Shown here: piece after piece, positions 17,816 through 26,868 of the stretch | Layout of the letters: every line of letters starts with the position of its first letter | Position numbering within the stretch: the first letter of the stretch is position 1 | The notes under the pieces: model-generated | What the model was told of the DNA's origin: nothing | What the model saw: the letters and a program-made list of their open reading frames with translations, nothing else | Database searches by the model: none | Translations under genes and position numbers: made by a program | Assembly (NCBI RefSeq): GCF_001429185.1 | Contig: NZ_LMIW01000008.1 | Coordinates: 732,056-796,055, forward strand | Direction: 5' to 3' | From: Terrabacter sp. Root85 | GTDB taxonomy: Bacteria > Actinomycetota > Actinomycetes > Actinomycetales > Dermatophilaceae | Length of the DNA: 64,000 nt

Positions 17816-17989
17816 ATGATCACCCAGTTCCTCGCCGCGTCACAGCCGGTTCCTGCAGGTCCTGTCGTCCAGTGGGGATGGCTGACGATCACGGTCGCCA
17901 ACCTCCTGGTCATCCTGCTCATGGTCGTCGTCTTCGTGCTCGCCCTCCTGCTGCCCTTCCCTGCTCCCCGTGAGGACGAGGACCAGTGA
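17816..17989 (+). CDS. Small single-span membrane protein, 57 residues
   Basis: ATG 17816 after CCGGAGGCC. An N-terminal polar part (MITQFLAASQPVPAGPVVQW) precedes one long hydrophobic helix (VANLLVILLMVVVFVLALLL) and a short acidic tail PREDEDQ. Its TGA overlaps the GTG of the cytochrome b gene (GTGA), so it is translated with it. The size and position suggest a small accessory subunit of the membrane cytochrome complex. No family recognised. Confidence 0.7.
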   Translation: MITQFLAASQPVPAGPVVQWGWLTITVANLLVILLMVVVFVLALLLPFPAPREDEDQ

Positions 17990-18678
17990 GCGGGCCCTCG
18001 ACGTCCCTGCGGTCGGAACCAACCGAGCCGCAGACGCGCCACGCCCACGACACGTGGACGGCCGCCCTCACCCGTTGGGTCGAGGGCCTCGTGCCTCGCG
18101 GGCAGTGGCTGCCCGACCGGCAGCCCGTCTACGTCGCCTCGTGGATCTACGTCTTCGGCGTCGCCTGCCTCGCCAGCCTCGTCGTCATCATCGTGTCGGG
18201 CCTGGTCCTGTCCCTCGGCGGGGTGGCCTGGTGGCACGTGAGCACGCTCGGACACTTCGTCAACTCCGTGCACCTCTGGAGCGTCGAGCTCTTCTTCGCC
18301 ACCATGGTCATCCACCTCTGGGGCAAGTTCTTCATGGCGTCGTGGCGCGGCAACCGCGGACTGACTTGGGCGACAGGCGCGCTCGCCTTCTTCGGGTCGC
18401 TGGGGACGGCCTTCACCGGCTACCTCATCCAGACGAACTTCGACGCACAGTGGATCTCGACCCAGGCCAAGGACGGGCTCAACGCCGCGGGGATCGGGGC
18501 CTGGTTCAACGTCATGGACCTCGGCCAGATGATGCTGTGGCACGTCTCGCTGCTCCCGCTCGTCGTCGGGGCGATCGTCGTCGTGCACATCGTCCTCGTG
18601 CGCCGACGCGGTGTCGCGCCACCCATCGGAGCCACCGAGCCGGCACCTCCTGTCTCGCGCACCGAGGTGGGGTCATGA
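17986..18678 (+). CDS. Cytochrome b N-terminal-domain (b6-like) protein
   Basis: 230 residues. Four-helix cytochrome b core with paired haem-ligand His: HVSTLGHFVNSVHLWSVELF and MVIHLWGKFF in the second helix region, LWHVSLLPLVVGAIVVVHI in the fourth. The intervening GTAFTGYLIQTNFDAQW matches the b6 loop. A QcrB-type C-terminal domain is absent, so this is a split, b6-sized subunit. Upstream neighbour: a 57-residue membrane peptide; downstream neighbour overlaps by ATGA. Probably transfers electrons from quinol within a small membrane complex; its redox partner is not visible. Confidence 0.88.
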   Translation: MSGPSTSLRSEPTEPQTRHAHDTWTAALTRWVEGLVPRGQWLPDRQPVYVASWIYVFGVACLASLVVIIVSGLVLSLGGVAWWHVSTLGHFVNSVHLWSVELFFATMVIHLWGKFFMASWRGNRGLTWATGALAFFGSLGTAFTGYLIQTNFDAQWISTQAKDGLNAAGIGAWFNVMDLGQMMLWHVSLLPLVVGAIVVVHIVLVRRRGVAPPIGATEPAPPVSRTEVGS

Positions 18679-19607
18679 GGCGCGGGACGGGCGGGTGGGG
18701 GCCCACGCCCGACTCGCACGCCTTCCCGACTCGCCGCTACGACCTCGTCAAGGAGTTCGTCATCGCGCTCGGTGTGGTCTCGGTGCTGTCCGTCGTCGCC
18801 GCCCTCGTCTTCTCGTCTCCCGACGAGCCCGCGATCTCCTTGCAGCAGTGGGCGCGTCAGGCGCCGGCGGACGTCGTCGCCACCGCTACGGGAGAGCTCG
18901 CCGGTACGACGACCAGCGCCGGCTACGGCCCGCCCTACAACACCGCCGGGGAGGGGCAGAGCCTCGGCCCGGTCAACCTCCAGACGCTGCCCGGGGTCAC
19001 CGTCCCCGTCGACTCCGCGAAGGACCTCGTCCTCGACCCCGTCCGCAGCCTCACGTCGGACCCGGCCGTCGTCGCTGCGGTCCACGCCTGGGACGCGGCG
19101 TCAGCCGACCGGTAGCAGGCGTGGTCCGCGGCCTACGCCGACGCCCTGGCGGCCGCGCCGGACGGAGACCCGGCCAAGGTCGCGAGCGGTGACTACGGAC
19201 CGGTCCCGATCATCGCGGCAGCCGAGCTGCGCCTGGCCGACGGCGGCGCGCTCGAGGGTCTGCTGACCTCGCGCACGACCTTCTTCGGTGTCGACAGCAC
19301 GCGGGCGCTGCTGCTGCTCGCCGACGGGACGCACCTCGAGGACGCGGCCCGCGCCCAGAACCTCGGGGGCGACCAGTGGGGGATCATGAACGAGACCGGC
19401 AACCACCCGGGTCAGCCGTGGCTCTGGCTGTACTCGCTGTGGTACCAGGTCCCGCCGTTCTCGACGTCGGAGAACGCCGACATCGCCGTCTGGTCCCTCA
19501 TGATCCTGCTGAGCATCGGCTTCATCTGCATCCCCTGGATCCCCGGTCTGCGCACGCTGCCGCGGCACCTCGGGGTGCACCGGCTCGTGTGGCGGACCCG
19601 ACGCTGA
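18675..19607 (+). pseudogene. Membrane partner of the cytochrome b, interrupted by an in-frame TAG
   Basis: Opens at ATG 18675 overlapping the cytochrome stop. The frame runs 146 codons, meets TAG at 19113-19115, then stays open for 163 more codons to TGA 19605-19607. The first part has one N-terminal span (FVIALGVVSVLSVVAALVFS) and a secreted region; the second part resumes a soluble stretch and ends with a C-terminal span (SLMILLSIGFICIPWIPGLR). Both halves read as one 309-residue protein anchored at both ends, facing outward. A C-to-T change of a CAG codon would create the stop. Point mutation, sequencing error or readthrough are possible. Confidence 0.7.
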
Positions 19608-19618
19608 CGCGGGACGGC

Positions 19619-19656
19619 GGGAGGGGCTGCCCGGCGACCGCCGGGCAGCCCTTCCC
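19619..19656. terminator. Bidirectional hairpin between the cytochrome-b cluster and ppgK
   Basis: GGGCTGCCCGGC (19624-19635), loop GACC, GCCGGGCAGCCC (19640-19651), extendable outward. It serves convergent genes on both sides. Confidence 0.6.
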
Positions 19657-19687
19657 GCTGCTCAGACGGGTGCGCTCGGACCGGTGG

Positions 19688-20446
<759 letters not shown>

Positions 20447-20555
20447 GGTCCGTACTTCCTTGTCGAGGACGTGGTCGTGGGGTGTCAGCTGGTGGTGCGG
20501 GGTGACGCGGTGGTGCCGCTGCGGCGAAAAGGACGACGTGGGTGGCCGCCCCCGC

Positions 20556-21431
20556 TCAGGGGGCGTCCGCGGGGAGGGTGAGGATCTCGTGTCCGTCGTC
20601 GGTGATGAGGATCGTGTGCTCGAACTGGGCCGAGCGCCTGCGGTCACGGGTGACGACGGTCCACCGGTCGTCCCACATGTCCCACTCGGGGGTCCCGAGG
20701 TTGAGCATCGGCTCGATGGTGAAGGTCATGCCGGGCTCGATGACGGTCTCGTAGTGGGGAGCGGCGTCGTAGTGCGGCACGATGAGCCCGGAGTGGAACT
20801 CGAGCCCGATGCCGTGGCCGGTGAAGTCGCGCACGACGCCGTAGCCGAACCGCTTCGCGTAGCTCTCGATGACGCGGCCGATGACGTTGATCTCGCGGCC
20901 CGGCCGGGCGGCCCGGATGCCGCGCATCATCGCCTCGTGCGTGCGCTCGACGAGCAGGCGGGACTCCTCGTCGACGTCGCCGACGAGGTACGTCGCGTCG
21001 GTGTCGCCGTGGACGCCGTGGATGTAGGCCGTGACGTCGATGTTGACGATGTCGCCGTCCTCGAGCGGGCGCGCGTCGGGGATGCCGTGGCAGATGACCT
21101 CGTTGACGCTCGTGCACACGGACTTCGGGAAGCCCTTGTAGCCGAGGGGCGAGGGGTAGGCGCCGTGGTCGAGCATGTACTCGTGGGCGACCGCATCGAG
21201 CTCGTCGGTCGTGACACCGGGCGCGATGGCCTTCGAGGCCTGGACCATGGCCGTGGCCGCGATCCGCGACGCGATGCGCATCTTCTCCACGGTCTCGGCG
21301 TCCTTGATGCGCAGGTCGCCGTCCTCGCGCGGGTTGGGCACGTCGACGTAGTGCGGCCGCTCGATCGAGGCGGGCACCGGTCGTCGCGGACTGAGGGGGT
21401 GTGCTGACACCCGCGGCTGGAGCAACGGCAT
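20556..21431 (-). CDS. map: Methionine aminopeptidase, type I
   Basis: 291 residues. The five metal ligands are visible: Asp in VNIDVTAYI, Asp in [10 protein letters not shown], His in FTGHGIG, Glu in FTIEPM and Glu in QFEHTI; the substrate His is in VICHGIPD. The N-terminal extension of about 40 residues, with Pro/Arg, is typical of actinobacterial MapB-type enzymes. Removes initiator Met from nascent proteins in the cytoplasm. The -10 TAGACT lies 7 bases before the start, so the message is probably leaderless. Confidence 0.95.
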   Translation of the reverse strand: MPLLQPRVSAHPLSPRRPVPASIERPHYVDVPNPREDGDLRIKDAETVEKMRIASRIAATAMVQASKAIAPGVTTDELDAVAHEYMLDHGAYPSPLGYKGFPKSVCTSVNEVICHGIPDARPLEDGDIVNIDVTAYIHGVHGDTDATYLVGDVDEESRLLVERTHEAMMRGIRAARPGREINVIGRVIESYAKRFGYGVVRDFTGHGIGLEFHSGLIVPHYDAAPHYETVIEPGMTFTIEPMLNLGTPEWDMWDDRWTVVTRDRRRSAQFEHTILITDDGHEILTLPADAP

Positions 21432-21444
21432 ACGGTGGAGTCTA
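21432..21444 (-). promoter_or_regulatory. Leaderless -10 of map
   Basis: On the reverse strand TAGACT (21439-21444) precedes ATG by 7 bases. The start codon itself forms part of a CGGCATACG word. Confidence 0.45.
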
Positions 21445-21543
21445 GGTCGTCAGCGGGTGCCGTCCACGAGGGGCGTTCACGAGGCGGACCCGCTCGAGCC
21501 GGATGACAAGTCGGAAGAGTCCGAAGAGAGAAGGAGTGCGCAC

Positions 21544-21753
21544 GTGAGCTTCTGGTACAACGTCGACACGGGTCGGGTCGAGACCGACGAGAACCGCAGC
21601 CGGGGTGAGCAGGTGCTCGGCCCGTACGCCACCGAGGCGGAGGCCCAGGCGGCCCTCGACACCGCCCACAAGAAGACCGAGCAGTGGGACTCCGAGGACC
21701 GCGACTGGAACCAGCGCGGCGGCTCGTCCGCGGCCGGCGACAGCGACGCCTGA
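21544..21753 (+). CDS. Small conserved soluble protein (SPOR-like), 69 residues
   Basis: GTG 21544 with AGAGAAGGAG upstream. Reads MSFWYNVDTGRVETDENRSR and GPYATEAEAQAALDTAHKKT, the latter resembling the end of a SPOR repeat; the tail is Trp- and Asp-rich. Small proteins of this form are common in actinobacteria near map; function unknown. Cytoplasmic. Confidence 0.75.
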   Translation: MSFWYNVDTGRVETDENRSRGEQVLGPYATEAEAQAALDTAHKKTEQWDSEDRDWNQRGGSSAAGDSDA

Positions 21754-21778
21754 CCTCTGGCAACCCCCAAGCAGTGCC

Positions 21779-21807
21779 CCGCCCGACCGGTCCGACCGGT
21801 CGGGCGG
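21779..21807. terminator. Bidirectional hairpin between the SPOR-like gene and panB
   Basis: CCGCCCGACCGGT (21779-21791), 3-base loop, exact complement at 21795-21807. Confidence 0.65.
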
Positions 21808-21814
21808 CGGCGTC

Positions 21815-22705
21815 TCAGGACTCGAAGGAGTGCTCGGCGTCGGGGAAGGCACCCGACTCGACGTCGGCGGCATACGCCCGGGCGGCGTCGAGCAGCGTGC
21901 CGCGCAGGTCGGCGTACTTCTTGACGAAGCGCGGGGCCTTGCCACTGCGCAGGCCCGCGAAGTCGCTCCACACGAGCACCTGGGCGTCGGTGCCGCTGCC
22001 GGCGCCGATGCCGATGGTCGGGATGTTCAGGACCTCGGTGACCCGCGCCGCGACGGGCGCCGGGACCATCTCGAGGACGACGGCGAAGGCGCCGGCGGCC
22101 TGCAGCGCTCGGGCCTCGTCGACGAGCGCGTCGGCGGCGTCGCCGCGACCCTGCACGCGGTAGCCGCCGAGCTGGTGCTCGCTCTGCGGCGTGAAGCCGA
22201 CGTGCGCCATGACGGGGATGCCGGCGTCGGTGAGGGTCTTGACGAGCGGGACCATGGCCGTGCCGCCCTCGAGCTTGACGGCGTGGGCGAGCCCTTCCTT
22301 CATGAGCCGCACGGCACTCGCGAAGCCCTGCTCGACCGACCCGCCGTAGGAGCCGAACGGCAGGTCGGCGACGACGAGCGCGCGGCGGGCGGCCGTCGAC
22401 ACGGCGCGGACGAGCGGGATCATCTCGTCGAGCGTCACGGGCACGGTCGTCTCGTAGCCGTAGACGTTGTTGCCCGCCGAGTCGCCGACGAGCAGCACGG
22501 GGATCCCTGCCTCGTCGAAGATCTGGGCGGCATACATGTCGTATGCCGTGAGCATCGCCCAGCGGCGTCCCTCCGCCTTGAGGGCGTGCAGGTGGGGGAT
22601 GCGCACCTTCCGTGGGGACGGCGCGGTGCTCGCGGCCGCGGGGGCGTCCTGGGCCCGGCTCCCGGATCCGTAGGGACTCTGCTCCTCGGGGGCGTCAGTG
22701 CTCAT
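21815..22705 (-). CDS. panB: Ketopantoate hydroxymethyltransferase
   Basis: 296 residues. First committed step of pantothenate synthesis: methylene-THF plus 2-oxoisovalerate to ketopantoate. Family motifs: [36 protein letters not shown] (metal Asp), [26 protein letters not shown] and [18 protein letters not shown]. The first 30 residues are a Ser/Pro-rich extension common in actinobacteria. No pan operon partner is adjacent. Confidence 0.96.
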   Translation of the reverse strand: MSTDAPEEQSPYGSGSRAQDAPAAASTAPSPRKVRIPHLHALKAEGRRWAMLTAYDMYAAQIFDEAGIPVLLVGDSAGNNVYGYETTVPVTLDEMIPLVRAVSTAARRALVVADLPFGSYGGSVEQGFASAVRLMKEGLAHAVKLEGGTAMVPLVKTLTDAGIPVMAHVGFTPQSEHQLGGYRVQGRGDAADALVDEARALQAAGAFAVVLEMVPAPVAARVTEVLNIPTIGIGAGSGTDAQVLVWSDFAGLRSGKAPRFVKKYADLRGTLLDAARAYAADVESGAFPDAEHSFES

Positions 22706-22983
22706 GGCCGGAGCATATCGGCGCCTCGAGGGATCGCCCCGGTGGTCGATGGCGGGCTTCGCGGATGCCTCTGTGACAGATGGGCTTCTCTATCCGAGAC
22801 CGGGGTGGTCTGGGAAGGGTGGACGCCCGTCTCTTTACGAAGATTTTACGTTCTTTGCGATGAACTGCCTTGCAGCACAAGTTTTTTCGATTCCTCTGGC
22901 ACAGAGCGCCACATTGTCTGTGTTCTGTGTTCTTATACGCGAGGTGCCGGATTTGCGGTGCCTTGTGACCAGGAGGACAGATC
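22706..22983 (+). promoter_or_regulatory. AT-rich control region of the secreted protease
   Basis: About 150 bases (22815-22965) are conspicuously AT-rich for this genome. It includes TTGTCT, a direct repeat of TGTGTTC, then TATACG near 22933, and an AAGTTTTTTCG run near 22879. Exact promoter elements are uncertain because the TTGTCT-TATACG spacing is short. Confidence 0.4.
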
Positions 22984-25311
22984 GTGAACAAGCGCCATTG
23001 GAGTGCTGTCTCGGGATTGGCCGTGGGGGCGCTCGTCGTCACCGGGCTCGCCCCGATGCAGGCTCAGGCCACACCCGTCGCCAAGGCCCCGGTGAGCGGA
23101 GACCCCGCAGCCGCCCAGGCGTCGCAGCCCGACAACCTGCCCAACCCCCTTGCCGACGCCCAGGCGGCCGAGCGCAAGGACGCCGTCGCCAAGCTCCTCA
23201 AGGGCGAGGCCACGACCAAGACCATCAACGGCAACCGTGTCATCGAGGTCAAGAGCAAGGGCAAGGGCAAGGACGGCAAGCCGGCCAAGTCCAAGTACGT
23301 CAACTACCCCGTGAACCGTGAGGAGGACATCTTCACGATCCTCACGGACTTCGGCACGCAGACGAAGTCGCCGTTCAACACGACCCCCGGACCGGTGCAC
23401 AACCAGATCGCCGCGCCCGACCGCACGTGGGACGGCAACGCGACCGACGACAACTCGACGTACTGGGTCAAGGACTTCAACCGCGACCACTACCTCGAGA
23501 TGATGTTCGGCACGGGTGAGTCGTTCAAGGACTTCTACCTCAAGCAGTCCAACGGCCGCTTCCTGGCCAAGGGTGACGTCTCCGACTGGGTGACCGTCCC
23601 CTACAACGAGGCCCGCTACGGCGCCAAGAACGACGCCGACGGCTACTGGAACTACGTCAGGGACACCGCGACGGCCTGGTACAACGCCCAGAAGGCGGCC
23701 GGCAAGAGCGACGCCGACATCAAGACGTACCTCGCGCAGTTCGACAAGGTCGACCGCTACGACTACGACGGCGACGGCAACTTCAACGAGCCCGACGGCT
23801 ACATCGACCACTTCCAGGCGATCCACGCCGGCGAGGGCGAGGAGGCCGGCGGCGGTGCCCAGGGCACCAACGCCATCTGGTCGCACCGCTGGTACGCGTT
23901 CTCCAACCAGGCTGGCGTCACGGGCCCGTCGTTCAACAAGCTCGGCGGCGTGCCGCTCGGCACCTCCGGCATGTGGATCGGCGACTACACGACCGAGCCC
24001 GAGAACGGCGGCCTCGGCGTGTTCTCGCACGAGTTCGGCCACGACCTCGGTCTGCCCGACCTCTACGACACCAACGGCGGCGACAACAGCACCGCCTTCT
24101 GGACGCTCATGAGCGGTGGCTCGTGGCTCAACCGCGGCGGCGACTCGATCGGCACGACGCCCGGCTACATGGGTCCGTGGGAGAAGCTCCAGCTCGGCTG
24201 GCTCGACTACACCACCGTCCCCTTCGGTGAGGACACCTCGGTCAAGCTGAGCCAGGCCGACCTCGCCACGAAGAGTGGTTCGGTCCAGGCCCTCGTGGTC
24301 CCGCTCCCCGAGCGCACGGTGACCTCCGACCGCAACACGCCGCACTCCGGCAAGGCGGAGTGGTGGAGCGGCTTCGGTGACAACCTCAACTCGACCCTCA
24401 CTCGCACGGTCGACCTGACCGGTGCCAAGACCTCGGCCTCGATCAGCGCCTGGGTCCAGGGCAACCTCGAGAAGGACTACGACTACCTCTACGGCGAGGT
24501 CTCGACCGACAACGGCGCCACCTGGACGCAGGTCGGCACGCCCGTCAACGGCGTCTTCGGCTGGGCGCAGAAGTCGTTCGACCTCTCGGCCTACAAGGGC
24601 CAGAGCGTCCAGTTCCGCTTCCGCGTCGCCACCGACGGTGGTGTCTCGAGCGAGGCCTTCGTCGACGACGTCGCCGTCACGACCGACGGTGTCGCCGGCA
24701 CGGTCGACGACGTCGAGTCGGGCGCCGGTGCCTGGGTCGCCAAGGGTGGGTTCTCCATCATCGACGGCACCACCTCGAAGCAGGTCCAGGACTTCTACCT
24801 CGCCGAGAACCGCGTCTACAGCGGCTACGACGCGACGCTGAAGACCGGCCCGTACAACTTCGGCTGGGGCAACAGCAAGCCCGACTGGGTCGAGCGCTTC
24901 CCGTACCAGAACGGCATGCTCGTCTGGTTCGCCAACGGTGAGTACGGCGACAACAACACGATCGACCACCCCGGTGGCGGTGAGGTGCTGCCGGTCGACG
25001 CCCGTCCGGCGCCGGTCATGCTCAACAACGCCAACGGCACCACGACGATGATGGGCAACCGTCGCCAGCCGTTCGACGCCACCTTCGGGCAGGAGGCCAC
25101 CGACGCGGTGACCTTCCACCGCAACGGTGTCGCGACGACGGTCCCGTCGTCGCCGGCGATGCCGACGTTCGACGACTCGGACGTCAACCGCTACTGGTCC
25201 TCGGCGAACCCGCTCGGCTCCACCAAGGTGGCCGGCTCGGGCACGACGATGACCGTGACGAAGACGCGTGACGGCGGCAACGAGCTGCAGGTCAAGGTCG
25301 CCTTCAAGTGA
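22984..25311 (+). CDS. Secreted M6-family metalloprotease (immune inhibitor A-like)
   Basis: 775 residues from GTG 22984 behind AGGAGGAC. Signal peptide in residues 1-31, ending near MQAQATPV. A Lys-rich propeptide follows, then the peptidase with zinc motif HEFGHDLGLPD (HExxHxxGxxD) near residue 350 and a Met-turn in FWTLMSGGSW. The C-terminal third has beta-sandwich domains containing VSTDNGATWTQVG. Codons are strongly biased to AAG, AAC and GGC, as in highly expressed genes. Followed by a strong terminator. Likely a nutritional extracellular protease. Confidence 0.93.
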   Translation: MNKRHWSAVSGLAVGALVVTGLAPMQAQATPVAKAPVSGDPAAAQASQPDNLPNPLADAQAAERKDAVAKLLKGEATTKTINGNRVIEVKSKGKGKDGKPAKSKYVNYPVNREEDIFTILTDFGTQTKSPFNTTPGPVHNQIAAPDRTWDGNATDDNSTYWVKDFNRDHYLEMMFGTGESFKDFYLKQSNGRFLAKGDVSDWVTVPYNEARYGAKNDADGYWNYVRDTATAWYNAQKAAGKSDADIKTYLAQFDKVDRYDYDGDGNFNEPDGYIDHFQAIHAGEGEEAGGGAQGTNAIWSHRWYAFSNQAGVTGPSFNKLGGVPLGTSGMWIGDYTTEPENGGLGVFSHEFGHDLGLPDLYDTNGGDNSTAFWTLMSGGSWLNRGGDSIGTTPGYMGPWEKLQLGWLDYTTVPFGEDTSVKLSQADLATKSGSVQALVVPLPERTVTSDRNTPHSGKAEWWSGFGDNLNSTLTRTVDLTGAKTSASISAWVQGNLEKDYDYLYGEVSTDNGATWTQVGTPVNGVFGWAQKSFDLSAYKGQSVQFRFRVATDGGVSSEAFVDDVAVTTDGVAGTVDDVESGAGAWVAKGGFSIIDGTTSKQVQDFYLAENRVYSGYDATLKTGPYNFGWGNSKPDWVERFPYQNGMLVWFANGEYGDNNTIDHPGGGEVLPVDARPAPVMLNNANGTTTMMGNRRQPFDATFGQEATDAVTFHRNGVATTVPSSPAMPTFDDSDVNRYWSSANPLGSTKVAGSGTTMTVTKTRDGGNELQVKVAFK

Positions 25312-25340
25312 CTCCTCCGATGACCGCGAGGTCATGAGTC

Positions 25341-25376
25341 CGAAGGGCCCCCGGGACACGTCCCGGGGGCCCTTCG
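25341..25376. terminator. Strong hairpin after the M6 protease
   Basis: Perfect 16-bp arms CGAAGGGCCCCCGGGA and complement, loop CACG. Confidence 0.75.
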
Positions 25377-25466
25377 CGTGCCCGCCCGGCGGCATACGAC
25401 AGGGCTCTCGTCCCAAAGATCGTGTGTCGCAACATCCGTGAAACAGCCATGCGGCAGGATCGACAC

Positions 25467-26804
25467 ATGAACCGTCAGGAAGAGTTCGTGCTGCGCACGA
25501 TCGAAGAGCGAGACATCCGGTTCGTCCGTCTGTGGTTCACGGACGTCCTCGGCACCCTGAAGTCGGTGGCGGTCGCGCCGGCCGAGCTCGAGGGGGCCTT
25601 CGCGGAGGGCATCGGCTTCGACGGTTCGGCGATCGAGGGATTCGCTCGCGTCTACGAGGCCGACATGCTGGCCAAGCCCGACCCCTCGACCTTCCAGATC
25701 CTGCCCTGGCGCGGTGACCCGCCCGGCACGGCACGCATGTTCTGCGACCTCCAGCTGCCCGACGGCACGCCGAGCTTCGCCGACCCGCGGCACGTGCTCC
25801 AGCGGGCCCTCGGCAAGGCCGCGGACCTCGGCTTCACCTTCTACACCCACCCCGAGATCGAGTTCTTCCTCCTCGAGCAGGGACGTGGCCCCGACGGACG
25901 GCCCGTCCCCGTCGACGATGCCGGCTACTTCGACCACGTGCCGCACGGCACCGGCCACGACTTCCGCCGCGCCGCCATCACGATGCTCGAGAACATGGGC
26001 ATCTCGGTCGAGTTCAGCCACCACGAGGGTGCCCCCGGTCAGAACGAGATCGACCTGCGCTACGCCGACGCCCTGAGCACCGCCGACAACATCCAGACCT
26101 TCCGGACGGTCGTCAAGGAGGTCGCCCTGACGCAGGGGATCTACGCGACCTTCATGCCCAAGCCGTTCTCCGAGCACCCCGGGTCCGGGATGCACACGCA
26201 CCTCTCGCTCTTCGAGGGCGACTCCAACGCCTTCTTCGAAGCCGGCGCGCCCTACCAGCTGAGCAAGGTGGGTCGGCAGTTCATCGCGGGCCTGCTGCGC
26301 CACGGCGCCGAGATCGCCGCCGTGACGAACCAGTGGGTCAACTCCTACAAGCGTCTCTGGGGCGGGGGAGAGGCACCGGCCCACCTCACGTGGGGCCACA
26401 ACAACCGGTCGGCGCTCGTCCGTGTACCGATGCACAAGCCCAACAAGGGACAGTCGACGCGCGTCGAGGTCCGCTCGCTCGACGCGGCCTGCAACCCCTA
26501 CCTCGCCTTCGCCGTCCTGCTCGGCGCCGGCCTCAAGGGCATCGAGGAGGGCTATGAGCTGCCTCCTGAGACCGAGGACGACGTCTGGAGCCTCACGGAC
26601 TCCGAGCGCCGGGCCATGGGCATCAAGCCGCTCCCTTCCTCGCTCGGCCGCGCGCTCGAGGTCATGGAGGAGAGCGAGCTCGTCGCCGACGTCCTCGGCG
26701 AGCACGTCTTCGACTTCTTCCTGCGCAACAAGCGCCAGGAGTGGCTCGACTACCGTCACGAGGTCAGCCGCTTCGAGCTCGACCGCTACCTGCCGCGGCT
26801 CTGA
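25467..26804 (+). CDS. glnA2: Glutamine synthetase, type I alpha-like (GlnA2)
   Basis: 445 residues, matching the size of mycobacterial GlnA2, which also precedes glnE. Catalytic motifs present: GIGFDGSAIEGF, FYTHPEIEFFL, GSGMHTHLSLF and NNRSALVRVP. The tyrosine loop used for adenylylation in GSI-beta is replaced by DVWSLTDSERRAMG, without Tyr, so it should not be inactivated by GlnE. Start ATG 25467 lies six bases after CAGGAT, a possible leaderless -10; a more upstream start would add 15 residues with no support. Confidence 0.93.
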   Translation: MNRQEEFVLRTIEERDIRFVRLWFTDVLGTLKSVAVAPAELEGAFAEGIGFDGSAIEGFARVYEADMLAKPDPSTFQILPWRGDPPGTARMFCDLQLPDGTPSFADPRHVLQRALGKAADLGFTFYTHPEIEFFLLEQGRGPDGRPVPVDDAGYFDHVPHGTGHDFRRAAITMLENMGISVEFSHHEGAPGQNEIDLRYADALSTADNIQTFRTVVKEVALTQGIYATFMPKPFSEHPGSGMHTHLSLFEGDSNAFFEAGAPYQLSKVGRQFIAGLLRHGAEIAAVTNQWVNSYKRLWGGGEAPAHLTWGHNNRSALVRVPMHKPNKGQSTRVEVRSLDAACNPYLAFAVLLGAGLKGIEEGYELPPETEDDVWSLTDSERRAMGIKPLPSSLGRALEVMEESELVADVLGEHVFDFFLRNKRQEWLDYRHEVSRFELDRYLPRL

Positions 26805-26805
26805 C

Positions 26806-26835
26806 CGGACCCGACCCTCCCGGACCCGACCCTCC
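26806..26835. repeat. Perfect 15-bp tandem duplication between glnA2 and glnE
   Basis: CGGACCCGACCCTCC at 26806-26820 and again at 26821-26835, directly after the glnA2 stop. Confidence 0.9.
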
Positions 26836-26868
26836 CGGGGCCGACGACCACCGAGCGATTCGACACCG

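Noticed and set aside
19113-19115. Genome-wide UAG recoding as the explanation for the internal TAG
   Set aside because: Several intact genes in the window end in TAG, with no sign of extended coding beyond them.
22933-25416. Long open frame on the reverse strand opposite the M6 protease
   Set aside because: It mirrors the GC-rich third positions of the real gene, shows repetitive Val/Asp/Arg composition with no domain, and has no ribosome site; the forward frame has a zinc motif and signal peptide.
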